A stretch of DNA of 64,000 bases, taken from NCBI GenBank assembly GCA_944368775.1, contig CALVXB010000010.1, positions 19,307 through 83,306 of the forward strand, written 5' to 3'. The DNA is from an uncultured Clostridia bacterium (GTDB taxonomy: Bacteria; Bacillota; Clostridia; Christensenellales; Borkfalkiaceae). Position numbers and translations under genes: made by a program. Of this stretch, positions 1-8,676 are shown piece by piece (within the stretch, counting starts at the first letter, position 1; each line of letters opens with the position of its first letter). Under the pieces are notes generated by a model. It saw only the letters and a list, made by a program, of their open reading frames with translations, searched no databases and had not been told where the DNA came from.

Positions 1-950
1 TGAAGAGCAAACTTCGCATCTTACTGATGACGGCGCTCTGCCTCGCCTGCCTGTTCGCCTTTTCGGCGTGCGGCAGCGGCGTGCAGATCGGTGAAAACGG
101 AAACTGGTACATAGACGGCAAGGATACCGGCGTATCCGCATCCGGCGCGTCCGTCGCCATCGGCCCGGACGGGCACTGGTACATCGACGGCGAGGACACC
201 GGCGTCTCGGCGACCGCCCCATCGGGCGCGCCCGTCGAGATCGGCGATAACGGAAATTGGTTCGTAAACGGCGAGGACACCGGCGTCTCGGCGGCGGGGG
301 AGGACGGCTCCGTCGTCACCGTCGGCGGCAACGGCCATTGGTATATCGACGGCGAGGACACCGGCATCTCCGCGGGCGGCAGCGCGTACGACCCGCAGGG
401 GCTTGAGTTCTGCCCGCTGGCAGACGGCAGCTACGCCGTCGCCATCGGCAGCGCCCGCTACCTGCGCGAGATCGAGGTGCCCGCCTCCTTCAACGGCAAG
501 CCGGTCACGGCGGTGGGGGAGGGCGGCTTTGCGGGCGCGCCCTCGCTCGAGCGCATCGCTCTGCCCGAGGGGCTCACCTGCGTCGGCGCGTCCGCCTTCG
601 CCGGGTGCGAAAACCTGGTCGAGGTCGTCCTGCCCGCCACCCTCGAAGAGATCGGCGGCGCCGCCTTTGAAAACTGCGCCGCCCTCGCAGAGGTCGCCCT
701 GCCCGCCGCATTGCAGGGCATCGGCGCGTCCGCCTTCGCGGGGTGCGACAGCCTCGCGCGCGCCGCGTTCGCGCAGCCGGAGGGCTGGGAGGCGGCCGCG
801 GGCGGCGGGCAGCCGCTGCCCGTCTCGGGCACAGACCTCGCCAGCGGGGTCATCGCTGCGCAGATGCTCACCGACACCCGGTGCGACTATCTCTGGAGCA
901 AGCCCGTCTCCGCGGGGGAGGAAGCGGAAGTACCGCCCGCAAACAGTTGA
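1..950 (+). CDS. BspA-type leucine-rich-repeat lipoprotein (first base lies outside window)
   Basis: The frame is open from the first base. The window starts with TG, so the natural ATG begins one base upstream and gives about 316 residues. The N-terminus is a lipoprotein signal ending in lipobox FSAC, followed by four copies of a roughly 25-residue motif (core NGNWYIDGEDTGVSA) at residues about 27-125. The rest has BspA-like repeats (GKPVTAVGEGGFAG, IALPEGLTCVGASAFAGC). Such proteins are usually surface-exposed adhesins or binders. The C-terminal segment (PEGW, then LTDTRCDYLW) is matched in the second LRR protein at 8677-10677, so the two are paralogues. The binding partner is unknown. Confidence 0.85.
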   Translation, partial: KSKLRILLMTALCLACLFAFSACGSGVQIGENGNWYIDGKDTGVSASGASVAIGPDGHWYIDGEDTGVSATAPSGAPVEIGDNGNWFVNGEDTGVSAAGEDGSVVTVGGNGHWYIDGEDTGISAGGSAYDPQGLEFCPLADGSYAVAIGSARYLREIEVPASFNGKPVTAVGEGGFAGAPSLERIALPEGLTCVGASAFAGCENLVEVVLPATLEEIGGAAFENCAALAEVALPAALQGIGASAFAGCDSLARAAFAQPEGWEAAAGGGQPLPVSGTDLASGVIAAQMLTDTRCDYLWSKPVSAGEEAEVPPANS

Positions 951-975
951 CATTCTTTCACAAAAGCGGTATAAT
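947..975 (+). promoter_or_regulatory. Sigma-A promoter for ribU riboswitch transcript
   Basis: TTGACA (947-952), 17-base spacer, TATAAT (970-975). The -35 overlaps the stop codon of the preceding LRR gene. Predicted start near 982, just before the riboswitch. Confidence 0.85.
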
Positions 976-988
976 AGCGCCGAAATCG

Positions 989-1103
989 ATTCTTTGGGGC
1001 GGGGTGTAATTCCCCACCGGCAGTATAGTCTGCGAAGGGCCGCTTCGGCCCCCGAGCGGGTGCAATTCCCGCACCGACGGTATAGTCCGGACAGGAAAAG
1101 AAT
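989..1103 (+). ncRNA. FMN riboswitch (RFN element)
   Basis: The conserved RFN core is visible: GGGGTGTAATTCCCCACCGG, the AGTATAGTC block, a hairpin with GGGCCGCTTCGGCCC, GGGTGCAATTCCCGCACCGA, and GTATAGTCCGGACAGG. P1 closes between ATTCTTT (989-995) and AAAGAAT (1097-1103). It senses FMN. A terminator lies just downstream (1157-1184) and ribU follows, so high FMN should stop transcription. Confidence 0.95.
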
Positions 1104-1156
1104 GTTTTTCGGAATGAGCGGCGGGCGTTGCCCGCGCGCGAGCATTTCAAAAAACC

Positions 1157-1184
1157 GCCCCGCATTTTTTGCGGGGCTTTTCTT
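1157..1184 (+). terminator. Riboswitch expression-platform terminator
   Basis: Stem GCCCCGC / GCGGGGC with a seven-base loop, then TTTTCTTT, placed between the aptamer and the ribU Shine-Dalgarno site. Confidence 0.85.
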
Positions 1185-1219
1185 TCCCCCTTGGAAAATA
1201 TATTTTTCGAGGTGTTTGT

Positions 1220-1936
1220 ATGGAAGAAAGACGCACGCAGGGGCAGCCCGCCCTTGCCGCAGCCGCGGCGGGGCCCGCCGCGCAGGATGTTGCAAAGAGT
1301 GCGCCGCAGGGCGTGCAGAACGCGCAGAACGCGCCAAACGGCGCGCAGGGCGCGCCGAGCGGAACGCAGGCGCAAAATAAACCCGCGCGCAGGCGGGGCA
1401 AGGCGTACTTTACCGCATCGCGCATCGCCAAGATCGCGCTGCTCACCGCCCTCGCCTACGCCGTCACCTTTTTAGAGTTCCCCATCTTCCCGGGCGCGCC
1501 CTTCTTGCAGCTTGACTTTTCTAACGTATTCGTGCTGCTGGGCGGCTTTATGTACGGCCCGCTCGCGTCCGTGCTCATCAGCGGCATCAAAGAGGTGCTC
1601 TCGCTGCTCGATTCGGGCACCGTCGGCGTGGGGGAGATCGCAAACTTCATCATGACGCTCGCCTTTGTGCTCGTTCCCGTCACCGTGTACCGCTTCAAAA
1701 AGGGGCTGGGCGTCGTGATACTGACGCTGGCCATCGGCACGCTGCTCGCGGCGGCGGTGGCGCTGCCCGTCAACCGCTTCATCAACTTCCCGCTGTTCGC
1801 GCCCGACTCGTACGAGCAGCTGTTCGAGGCGACGTGGTGGTATGTGCTGCTGTTCAACCTCATCAAGGGGGTGGCGGTCAGCCTTGTCACCGTGCTGCTG
1901 TACAAGAGAATTTCTTGGCTTTTCAACAAGTTTTAA
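1220..1936 (+). CDS. ribU: Riboflavin ECF transporter S component RibU
   Basis: 238-residue membrane protein. Start ATG 1220 follows GAGGTG, and earlier in-frame codons lie inside the terminator. The first about 65 residues are a hydrophilic Ala/Gln-rich extension not usual for RibU. Then come five or six hydrophobic segments with RibU-like signatures (FLQLDFSNVFVLLGGFMYGP, IKEVLSLLDSGTVGVGEIAN). It would bind riboflavin at the membrane and work with a shared ECF energizing module encoded elsewhere. The FMN riboswitch directly upstream supports the substrate assignment. Confidence 0.93.
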   Translation: MEERRTQGQPALAAAAAGPAAQDVAKSAPQGVQNAQNAPNGAQGAPSGTQAQNKPARRRGKAYFTASRIAKIALLTALAYAVTFLEFPIFPGAPFLQLDFSNVFVLLGGFMYGPLASVLISGIKEVLSLLDSGTVGVGEIANFIMTLAFVLVPVTVYRFKKGLGVVILTLAIGTLLAAAVALPVNRFINFPLFAPDSYEQLFEATWWYVLLFNLIKGVAVSLVTVLLYKRISWLFNKF

Positions 1937-1965
1937 TTGCAAAAGAAGGGCGATTATATTATAAT
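1937..1965 (+). promoter_or_regulatory. Sigma-A promoter for tsaE operon
   Basis: TTGCAA (1937-1942), 17-base spacer, TATAAT (1960-1965), directly after the ribU stop codon. Predicted start near 1971-1972, inside the 5' arm of the ribU terminator. Confidence 0.75.
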
Positions 1966-2000
1966 AAGAGAGGCGTGCAATGCGCCTCTTTTGTATTTTT
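1966..2000 (+). terminator. ribU terminator nested with tsaE promoter
   Basis: AGAGGCG (1969-1975) pairs with CGCCTCT (1983-1989) around a seven-base loop, followed by TTTTGTATTTTT. The ATG at 1980 sits in the loop, which argues against it as the tsaE start. Confidence 0.8.
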
Positions 2001-2015
2001 ATGGCGGAGAAGAGT

Positions 2016-2414
2016 ATGATCGCAAAAAGCGCGCGCGAAACGCAGGCGTTCGCGCAAAATTACGCCGCTTCGCTGCGCCCCGGCGACGTCGTGCTGCTGT
2101 ACGGGGAGATGGGCGCGGGCAAAACGGAGTTCGTCAAGGGCCTCGCCAAGGGGCTGGGCATCGAGGAAGAGATCACCTCGCCCACCTACGCCTACATGAA
2201 CGACTACGGCGGCAAGCTGTACCACTTCGATTGCTACCGCCTTGCGGGCGGGGCGCAGGCGGAGGCGCTGGGGCTGACCGACTATTTTGACGCCGGCGGC
2301 ATCTGTGTGCTCGAGTGGCCGCAGAACATCGCCGATGTGCTGCCCGCCGGCTGCAAGCGGGTCGAGATCCGCAAGCTGGGCGAAGAAGAACGGGAGATCG
2401 TCTGCGATGGGTAA
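2016..2414 (+). CDS. tsaE: tRNA t6A biosynthesis ATPase TsaE
   Basis: 132 residues. P-loop GEMGAGKTEF near residue 30, and the family signatures SPTYAYMNDY and HFDCYRL. It works with TsaB and TsaD in making N6-threonylcarbamoyladenosine on ANN-reading tRNAs. Start ATG 2016 was chosen because GGAG at 2006-2009 lies six bases upstream and the ORF then matches the usual TsaE length. ATG 2001 and 1980 are in frame but lie in or beside the terminator. The stop overlaps the tsaB start by eight bases, so the two are translationally coupled. Confidence 0.92.
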   Translation: MIAKSARETQAFAQNYAASLRPGDVVLLYGEMGAGKTEFVKGLAKGLGIEEEITSPTYAYMNDYGGKLYHFDCYRLAGGAQAEALGLTDYFDAGGICVLEWPQNIADVLPAGCKRVEIRKLGEEEREIVCDG

Positions 2415-3027
2415 ATTTTTGGCGCTGGATACGACGGGCAATTACCTGACCGTCATCGCCGCCGACGGCGACAGGGTGAACGTGCTGTTTGAAGAGGACT
2501 GCGCCATGCAGCACTCGGTGCGGCTGATGCCCGCCGTCGAGCAGGCGCTGCGCGGGGCAGGCATGACCCCCGCGGACTGCGATTTTTTCTGCGCCGTCAC
2601 CGGCCCCGGCTCGTTCACGGGCATCCGCATCGGCATCGCGGCGGTCAAAGGGCTGTGCGCGGCGGCGGGCAAGCCGTCGCTCGGGCGCACCTCGCTGCAA
2701 GTTTTGGCATATAATGCACGGAGCAGGGCGCTGGCGGCCATCCCCGCGGGGCGGGGCAACTTTTATGTGTACGCGCGCGGCGACGACGGGCAGGAGGCGC
2801 TCCCTCCCGCCTGCGTGGGGGAGGACACCCTGCGCCGCCTCGCGGCGGAGTACCCCGTGTACGGGTACGCCCCGCTGCCCGTGCCGTACACCAAGGCAGA
2901 CCCCGCCGCGGGGCTGCTGGCGGCGGTGCGCGCGGCGGGGGAGGCAGACTTCGGCCCCCTCTCGGCGCTGTATCTGCGCCGCAGCCAGGCGGAGGAGGAG
3001 CGGCTCGCCCGCGGAGGGCAGGCATGA
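2407..3027 (+). CDS. tsaB: tRNA t6A biosynthesis protein TsaB
   Basis: 206 residues. ASKHA-fold protease-like protein with FLALDTTGNYLTV at the N-terminus and the hallmark TGPGSFTGIRIG near residue 65. TsaB scaffolds TsaD and TsaE. The start overlaps the tsaE 3' end, and the stop overlaps the rimI start (ATGA). The C-terminal third is rich in Ala and Arg, as in other genes of this GC-rich genome. Confidence 0.9.
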   Translation: MGKFLALDTTGNYLTVIAADGDRVNVLFEEDCAMQHSVRLMPAVEQALRGAGMTPADCDFFCAVTGPGSFTGIRIGIAAVKGLCAAAGKPSLGRTSLQVLAYNARSRALAAIPAGRGNFYVYARGDDGQEALPPACVGEDTLRRLAAEYPVYGYAPLPVPYTKADPAAGLLAAVRAAGEADFGPLSALYLRRSQAEEERLARGGQA

Positions 3028-3470
3028 CCTTCCGCCCGTGGACATATGAGGACGTCTACGCCGTCGCCGCGCTCGAAAAGCAGTGCTTTTCCGACCCGTG
3101 GACCTTCCGTATGCTGGCAGACTCTTTCTTTTCCGAAAACACGCGCACCCTCGCCGCCGAGGAGGGGGGCGAGCTCGCCGGCTACGCCATCCTCTCCGTC
3201 CTCTTCGAGGACGCAGAGCTGGCCGACATCGCCGTTTCCCCCAAATTCCGCCGCCGCGGCCTCGCCGACGAGATGCTCGCGCGGCTGGAAGGGGAGGCGC
3301 TTGCCGCGGGCGCCGAGCGGGTGCTGCTCGAGGTGCGCGTGTCCAACGCGCCCGCCATGCGGCTGTACTTGAAGCGCGGGTACGTCGGCTGCGGCGTGCG
3401 CCCCCGCTACTATGCGGACGGCGAAGACGCCCTCATCATGCAAAAGCGGCTGGCGGGAGCAAATTCGTAA
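3024..3470 (+). CDS. rimI: Ribosomal protein S18-alanine N-acetyltransferase (RimI-type GNAT)
   Basis: 148 residues. GNAT fold with the acetyl-CoA loop RRRGLADEMLARL (residues about 76-88) and motif EVRVSNAPAMRLYLKRGYV. tsaB-rimI adjacency is a common bacterial arrangement and supports the RimI label over a generic acetyltransferase. The start overlaps the tsaB stop by four bases. Confidence 0.85.
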   Translation: MTFRPWTYEDVYAVAALEKQCFSDPWTFRMLADSFFSENTRTLAAEEGGELAGYAILSVLFEDAELADIAVSPKFRRRGLADEMLARLEGEALAAGAERVLLEVRVSNAPAMRLYLKRGYVGCGVRPRYYADGEDALIMQKRLAGANS

Positions 3471-3491
3471 CGCCGCCGCGAGGAGGCGCAT

Positions 3492-4241
3492 TTGTCTGAA
3501 CGGGAAGCCGTCTCTCTCGTGCAGGCGGGCGCGGGGCAAGACCTCGTGCTGCTGCACGGCTACCTCTCCTGCAAGGAGAGCTTCTACTACCAGATTGAGC
3601 ATCTCTCCGCCTTTTATCGGGTGACCGCTTTCGATTTTTGGGGGATGGGCCGGAGCGCGCCCCTGCCCGCCGCGTGGTCTGTCTCCGACTACGCCGCCCA
3701 TACCCGGGCGCTGCTCGGAGAGCTGGGCATCCGCCGCGCGCTGCTGCTCGCCCATTCCTTCGGCGGGCGGGTTGCGCTCAAGCTGCTGGCAGAAGGGGAT
3801 ACCTTTTCGCACGCGCTGCTCACCGGCTGCGCGGGCGTGCCGCCGCGGCGGGGCGTCGCTTATAAGGCGCGGGTGGGGGCGTACCGCGCGGTGCGCCGCG
3901 TCGCACCCCGCTTTGCCGAGCGGCACTTCGGCTCGGCGGAGTACCGCACACTCTCCCCGCTCATGAAGGAGAGCTACAAAAAGATCGTCAACGAGGACCT
4001 GACCCCCTGCCTCGCGCACATCCGCGCGCGCGTGCTGTACGTGTTCGGCGCGCGCGATGCCGCCACGCCGCCCTACATGGCGCGCGTTCTGCACGCGGGC
4101 ACGGCGGGCTCGCAGCTCCTCTTTCTGCGCGGCTGCACGCACTTTTGCTTCTGCGAGCAGCCCGCGCGCTTCAACGCCGTCGCGCGGGAGTTCTTTCCGC
4201 TGCGGCGAGCACCATCGCGAGAGGAAGAAAGCAATGTTTGA
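3492..4241 (+). CDS. Alpha/beta hydrolase
   Basis: 249 residues. The start is TTG at 3492, set by AGGAGG at 3481-3486; there is no ATG in reach. It has the oxyanion loop LLHGYLSCKESF, nucleophile elbow AHSFGGR with Ser near residue 91, and late acid/His candidates GARD and GCTHFCF. The substrate cannot be told. The stop overlaps the next start by eight bases, so it is co-translated with the Mur ligase and may act in envelope or peptide metabolism. Confidence 0.82.
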   Translation: MSEREAVSLVQAGAGQDLVLLHGYLSCKESFYYQIEHLSAFYRVTAFDFWGMGRSAPLPAAWSVSDYAAHTRALLGELGIRRALLLAHSFGGRVALKLLAEGDTFSHALLTGCAGVPPRRGVAYKARVGAYRAVRRVAPRFAERHFGSAEYRTLSPLMKESYKKIVNEDLTPCLAHIRARVLYVFGARDAATPPYMARVLHAGTAGSQLLFLRGCTHFCFCEQPARFNAVAREFFPLRRAPSREEESNV

Positions 4242-5859
4242 ATGGTATCGCATCGTCGAATACGCGGGCGTCGCGCTGGGCGCCGCGCTGCTGTACGCGC
4301 TGTGCGCGGGCAGGTCTTTGGGCGCGCTGCAGCAGGCGGGCTATAACGGCAAAAAGTACGCCGCGTGGGTGCGGCGCAAGGGCAACATGGTGCGCTCGCG
4401 CAACACCCTGCTCGCCTTTCTCATCGCCCTCTCTATGCTCGTGCTGGGCGTCTGCTTCTCCTTCGCGGGCAGGTGGGCGGCGTACATCGCGCTCGCGCCC
4501 ATCCTCCTCTTTACGGTCATCTTCTGCATCGCCGACCGCCGCGCCCTCAAGGTGCCCCTCGTGCGGACCGCGCGCGCCGCGCGCATCCAAGTGCTGGACG
4601 CATTCGTCCTCTTCGTCTGCGCGGCCGCCCTCGCCGTCGGCGCAAACGCCCTCTGGATCGAAGTCTGGCCGCAGGTCGAGCTGGTCGAGCACCTGCGCTA
4701 CCTGCCCCTCGCCGTGCTGCCGCTGCTCTTCCCCGAGCTGCTGCGCCTCGCCAACCTGCTCGAAAGACCCTTCTCCGCCGCCAAAAACCGCCGCTACCTC
4801 GCGGCGGCGAAAAAGCAGCTGCTCACCGCCCCCTGCGTTAAGATCGCCGTCACGGGCAGCTGCGGCAAAACGAGCGTCAAAAACTTCCTCGCCGGCATCC
4901 TCGGCGAGCGCTGGCGCGTCTTTGCGACGCCCGCCTCCTACAACACGCCGCTCGGCATCGCCAAGGCGATCGAGGGCGTCGACCTCTCGCAGTATGACTG
5001 TTTCATCGCCGAGATGGGCGCGCGGCATAAGGGAGACATCGCCGAGCTGTGCGAGCTGGTCCGCCCCGACCACTGCATCGTCACCGGCATCTGTCCGCAG
5101 CACCTCGAAACGTTCGGCACCGTCGAGGGCATCGTCGCGGCCAAGGGTGAAATTTTGCGCGGTACCAAGCGGGGCGGCTTTGCCGTCATCGGGCAGGACG
5201 AATACACCGACCGCCTCGACCCCGCCGCGGCGGGGCTGAAAAAGGTCGCCGTCGGCGAGCACGGCGAGTTCGGCGCGCTGGGCGTGTTCTGCTCGCCAGA
5301 GGGCATCGACTTCGACCTCGCGCTCGGCATTTTGCAGATGCCCGTACACGCCCGCCTGCTGGGCGCGCACAACGCGCAAAACATCGCGCTCGCGGCGGCG
5401 CTCGCCGCAAAGCTGGGCATGGAAAAGGAGGAGATCGCCGCGGGCATCGCCAAGCTCGACTTCGTGCCCCACCGCCTGCAGCCCATCTACGCGGGCGGGG
5501 TGGTCATCCTCGACGACGCCTACAACGCCAACGTGCGCGGGGCGGCTGCCGCGCTCGACGTGCTGCGCCTGTACGGCGGGCGCAAGTTCGTCGTCACCCC
5601 CGGCCTCGTCGAGCTGGGCGTGCTCGAGGAGGGCGAAAACGCCGCCCTCGGCGAAAAGATGGTCGGGTTGGACGGCATCCTGTTGGTCGGCTCCACCCTC
5701 GTCACCGCCGTGCGCCGCGGCTACCTCGCGGCGGGCGGCATCGAGGGGCGCGTCGCCGTCTATCCGACGCTCGACGCCGCCAAAGAGGCGCTCGCGGCCG
5801 AGCTGATGCCCGGCGACGCCGTCCTCTTCCTCAACGACCTGCCCGACATCGATATGTGA
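4234..5859 (+). CDS. murF: Membrane-anchored MurF-like Mur ligase
   Basis: 541 residues. Residues 1-180 hold four or five hydrophobic segments instead of the usual MurF substrate domain. A Mur ligase core follows, with P-loop VTGSCGKTSVKNF near residue 205, then NTPLGIAKAI, CFIAEMGARHKGDI, HNAQNIALAAALA, PHRLQPI and DDAYNAN. These are MurF-type signatures (joining D-Ala-D-Ala to the UDP-MurNAc-tripeptide). The ddl gene follows directly and makes the dipeptide substrate, which supports the role. The membrane-anchored architecture leaves open a related amide ligase acting on another cell-wall precursor. Confidence 0.78.
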   Translation: MFEWYRIVEYAGVALGAALLYALCAGRSLGALQQAGYNGKKYAAWVRRKGNMVRSRNTLLAFLIALSMLVLGVCFSFAGRWAAYIALAPILLFTVIFCIADRRALKVPLVRTARAARIQVLDAFVLFVCAAALAVGANALWIEVWPQVELVEHLRYLPLAVLPLLFPELLRLANLLERPFSAAKNRRYLAAAKKQLLTAPCVKIAVTGSCGKTSVKNFLAGILGERWRVFATPASYNTPLGIAKAIEGVDLSQYDCFIAEMGARHKGDIAELCELVRPDHCIVTGICPQHLETFGTVEGIVAAKGEILRGTKRGGFAVIGQDEYTDRLDPAAAGLKKVAVGEHGEFGALGVFCSPEGIDFDLALGILQMPVHARLLGAHNAQNIALAAALAAKLGMEKEEIAAGIAKLDFVPHRLQPIYAGGVVILDDAYNANVRGAAAALDVLRLYGGRKFVVTPGLVELGVLEEGENAALGEKMVGLDGILLVGSTLVTAVRRGYLAAGGIEGRVAVYPTLDAAKEALAAELMPGDAVLFLNDLPDIDM

Positions 5860-5975
5860 ACAAGTGCGCATGTGCGAGCGGGCGCATAGCCCCCGCCCTT
5901 CTGCGCGGCGGGCCTTATCAAAAGAAGAAGAAAAAAGGCACCAAAGCAAAGAATCTGTTGCGGAGGTGTTTTTTT

Positions 5976-7118
5976 ATGCAAAAAAACGTGGCGGTGCTGT
6001 TCGGCGGCATCTCCTGCGAAAACGAGATCTCCGTCATCACGGGGGTGATGGCGGCAAACCTGCTCGATGCGTCGCGCTACGCCGTGTACCCCGTGTATAT
6101 CGCGCAGGACGGCGAGTGGTACACGGGCAGGCAGCTTTTAGACACGGCTGCGTACGCGGGCAGCCGCGCCAAGTGGCCGCGCGCCCTGCTTGCGGGCGGC
6201 GTACTGTACGAGCGGCGGGGCAAAAAGCTGCGCCCGCTGTGCAAGCTCGACTGCGCGCTCAACTGCTGCCACGGCGCGCGGGGAGAGGACGGCGCGGTCG
6301 CGGGGATCCTCGACCTCAACCGCATCCCCTGCGCCTCCCCCGGCATCGCCCCCTCCGCCGTGTGCATGGATAAGTGCCTGACAAAGCTCGTCGCCCGCGC
6401 CCTCAACATCCCCACGCTCCCCTGGCTGCGCATCGCGGAGGATGACTTCCGCAAACGGGGCGCCTTCGCCGTCCGCTGCATCGAAGAGCGCCTCGGCTAC
6501 CCCGTCATCGTCAAGCCGGCGCGGCAGGGCAGCAGCATCGGCGTCGCCGTCGCCGAGGACCGCGCCCGCCTGCAGCTCGCCATCCGCGCGGGCTTCGCTT
6601 ACGACACCGTCCTCCTCGCCGAAAAGTACCTCGCCGACCGCCGCGAGATCAACTGCGCCGCCTACCGCCGCGGGGAAGAGATCGTGCTCTCCCCCTGCGA
6701 GGAGCCCAAAACGGCGCACAAATTCCTCACCTTCGCCGACAAGTATGCCGAAAACGCCAAGGGCGCGCGCAGCGAGTTCCCCGCAAAGCTGGCAAAGGAG
6801 ACGGCAGCGCGGGTGCAGGGGTACACAAAGCTGCTGTACCGCCGCCTCGGCATGGTGGGCGTCGTGCGGGCAGACTTCCTGCTCGGCGGGGGCGAGGTGT
6901 ACTTCAATGAACTCAACACCGTGCCCGGGGCGCTCGCGTGGTACCTCTTTTCGGAAAAGCTCGCAGACTTCGGCGGGGTGCTGACCGCCCTCGTCGAGCA
7001 GGGCATCTGTTCTGAACGCGCCCGCGCCGAAAAAAAGCTGCTCTCCGGCTGCGGCGTGCTGCGCGCCGCGCGCGGCAAGGGGCAAAAGGCGCGCTCCGCC
7101 CCGCCCGCCCGTTCTTAA
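5976..7118 (+). CDS. ddl: D-alanine--D-alanine ligase
   Basis: 380 residues, start ATG 5976 behind CGGAGGTG. ATP-grasp ligase with LFGGISCENEIS at the N-terminus, KPARQGSSIGVAVA mid-protein and the metal-binding NELNTVPG near residue 310. It makes D-Ala-D-Ala for peptidoglycan. It is 116 bases downstream of the MurF-like gene. The last about 30 residues are Arg/Ala-rich and probably a tail. Confidence 0.92.
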   Translation: MQKNVAVLFGGISCENEISVITGVMAANLLDASRYAVYPVYIAQDGEWYTGRQLLDTAAYAGSRAKWPRALLAGGVLYERRGKKLRPLCKLDCALNCCHGARGEDGAVAGILDLNRIPCASPGIAPSAVCMDKCLTKLVARALNIPTLPWLRIAEDDFRKRGAFAVRCIEERLGYPVIVKPARQGSSIGVAVAEDRARLQLAIRAGFAYDTVLLAEKYLADRREINCAAYRRGEEIVLSPCEEPKTAHKFLTFADKYAENAKGARSEFPAKLAKETAARVQGYTKLLYRRLGMVGVVRADFLLGGGEVYFNELNTVPGALAWYLFSEKLADFGGVLTALVEQGICSERARAEKKLLSGCGVLRAARGKGQKARSAPPARS

Positions 7119-7210
7119 AAGGCGGCTCGCCCGCACCGCAATGCCCGCCCCGCGCGGGGCAGCCTGCCCCCGCGCTTGCGGGCGTTTTGCGCGGCGGCGG
7201 GGGCAAACGC

Positions 7211-7239
7211 TTGTCATTTCTTCGTTTTTTTGCTATAAT
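7211..7239 (+). promoter_or_regulatory. Sigma-A promoter for icd
   Basis: TTGTCA (7211-7216), 17-base spacer, TATAAT (7234-7239); 33 bases before the ATG. Confidence 0.8.
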
Positions 7240-7271
7240 AAAAAGAAAAAACAGCAACCGAGGAGATCCCC

Positions 7272-8480
7272 ATGGCAAAAATTGCGATGAAAAACCCCGT
7301 CGTCGAGATGGACGGGGATGAGATGACCCGCGTTCTGTGGCAGTGGATCAAAGAGGACCTGATCTGCCCGTACGTCGATTTGAAGACGGAGTACTACGAC
7401 CTCGGCCTCGTCAACCGCGACAAGACGGACGACCAAGTGACCGTGCAGGCGGCGGAGGCCAATAAAAAGTACAAGGTGGGCGTCAAGTGCGCGACCATCA
7501 CCCCCAACGCCCAGCGCGTGGAGGAGTACAACCTCAAGCAGATGTGGAAGAGCCCCAACGGCACCATCCGCCGCATCCTCGACGGCACGGTGTTCCGCGC
7601 GCCCATCCTCGCCAAGGGCATCACCCCGTATATCCCCGGCTGGACCAAGCCCATCGTGCTCGCCCGTCACGCCTACGGCGACGTGTACGCGGGCGTCGAA
7701 ACGCGCGCCGCGCAGGGCGACAGGGCCTACCTCGTCGTCGAGGGGGCAGACGGCTCCGTCAAAGAAAAGCTGCTCGTGCAGGACTTTTCTAAGGGAGACG
7801 GCATCGTGCAGGCGGTGCACAACATGGACGCCTCCATCGCATCCTTCGCGCGCTCCTGCTTCAACTACGCGCTCGACGTCAAGATGCCCCTGTGGTTCGC
7901 CACCAAGGACACCATCTCCAAAAAGTACGACCACCGCTTCAAGGACATCTTCGCCGAGATCTTCGAGGCGGAGTACAAGGATAAGTTCGCCGCCGCCGGC
8001 ATCGAATATATGTACACCCTCATCGACGACGCCGTCGCGCGCGTGGTGCGCTCGTCGGGCGGCATCGTGTGGGCGTGCAAAAACTACGACGGCGACGTGA
8101 TGAGCGACATGGTCGCCACCGCCTACGGCTCGCTCGGTTTGATGAGCTCGGTGCTCGTCTCGCCGGACGGCAACTACGAGTTCGAGGCGGCGCACGGCAC
8201 CGTCACCCGCCACTACTACAAGCACCGCAAAGGCGAGGAGACCTCCACCAACTCGGTCGCGACCATCTTCGCGTGGACGGGCGCGCTCGCCAAGCGCGGC
8301 GAGCTGGACGGCACCCCCGAGCTCGTCGCCTTCGCCAAAAAGCTCGAGCAGGCGACCGTCTCCACCATCGAGGCGGGCGAGATGACGGGCGACCTCATCC
8401 CCCTCTTCCACGCCGAGGGCGTTGCGCCCAAAAAGCTCAACTCGCGCGAATTTCTGCGCGCCGTCGCCTCCCGCTTATAA
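7272..8480 (+). CDS. icd: NADP-dependent isocitrate dehydrogenase (eukaryotic-like type)
   Basis: 402 residues, matching the homodimeric eukaryotic/bacterial type II enzymes rather than the E. coli type. It starts [20 protein letters not shown] and carries the substrate loop [19 protein letters not shown], then [13 protein letters not shown] and the cofactor-site segment [13 protein letters not shown]. It oxidatively decarboxylates isocitrate to 2-oxoglutarate, the carbon acceptor for the glutamine/glutamate synthase genes later in the window. Monocistronic, with its own promoter and a strong terminator. Confidence 0.95.
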   Translation: MAKIAMKNPVVEMDGDEMTRVLWQWIKEDLICPYVDLKTEYYDLGLVNRDKTDDQVTVQAAEANKKYKVGVKCATITPNAQRVEEYNLKQMWKSPNGTIRRILDGTVFRAPILAKGITPYIPGWTKPIVLARHAYGDVYAGVETRAAQGDRAYLVVEGADGSVKEKLLVQDFSKGDGIVQAVHNMDASIASFARSCFNYALDVKMPLWFATKDTISKKYDHRFKDIFAEIFEAEYKDKFAAAGIEYMYTLIDDAVARVVRSSGGIVWACKNYDGDVMSDMVATAYGSLGLMSSVLVSPDGNYEFEAAHGTVTRHYYKHRKGEETSTNSVATIFAWTGALAKRGELDGTPELVAFAKKLEQATVSTIEAGEMTGDLIPLFHAEGVAPKKLNSREFLRAVASRL

Positions 8481-8502
8481 GCGGAAGGCCGATGCGGATT
8501 TT

Positions 8503-8549
8503 TACGAGCGGGGCGGCAGAGAAAACTCTGCCTCCCCGCTCGTATTTTT
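8503..8549 (+). terminator. icd terminator
   Basis: Long stem TACGAGCGGGG...CCCCGCTCGTA with inner arms GGCAGAG / CTCTGCC around AAAA, then TTTTT. Confidence 0.9.
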
Positions 8550-8612
8550 CATGCGGCGCTTTTCGCCGCCGGGCCTTTTATGCCGCGTATCGGCCCAAAG
8601 GAGTATCTTCTC

Positions 8613-8641
8613 TTGCAAAACGGGCAGATGAGTGTTATACT
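8613..8641 (+). promoter_or_regulatory. Sigma-A promoter for second LRR lipoprotein
   Basis: TTGCAA (8613-8618), 17-base spacer, TATACT (8636-8641). Confidence 0.75.
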
Positions 8642-8676
8642 GAAAGCGTAAAATTTGTCAAATAGGAGGAGATGTG

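Noticed and set aside
1980..2015. ATG 1980 as tsaE start
   Set aside because: It lies in the loop of the ribU terminator and adds residues not found in TsaE.
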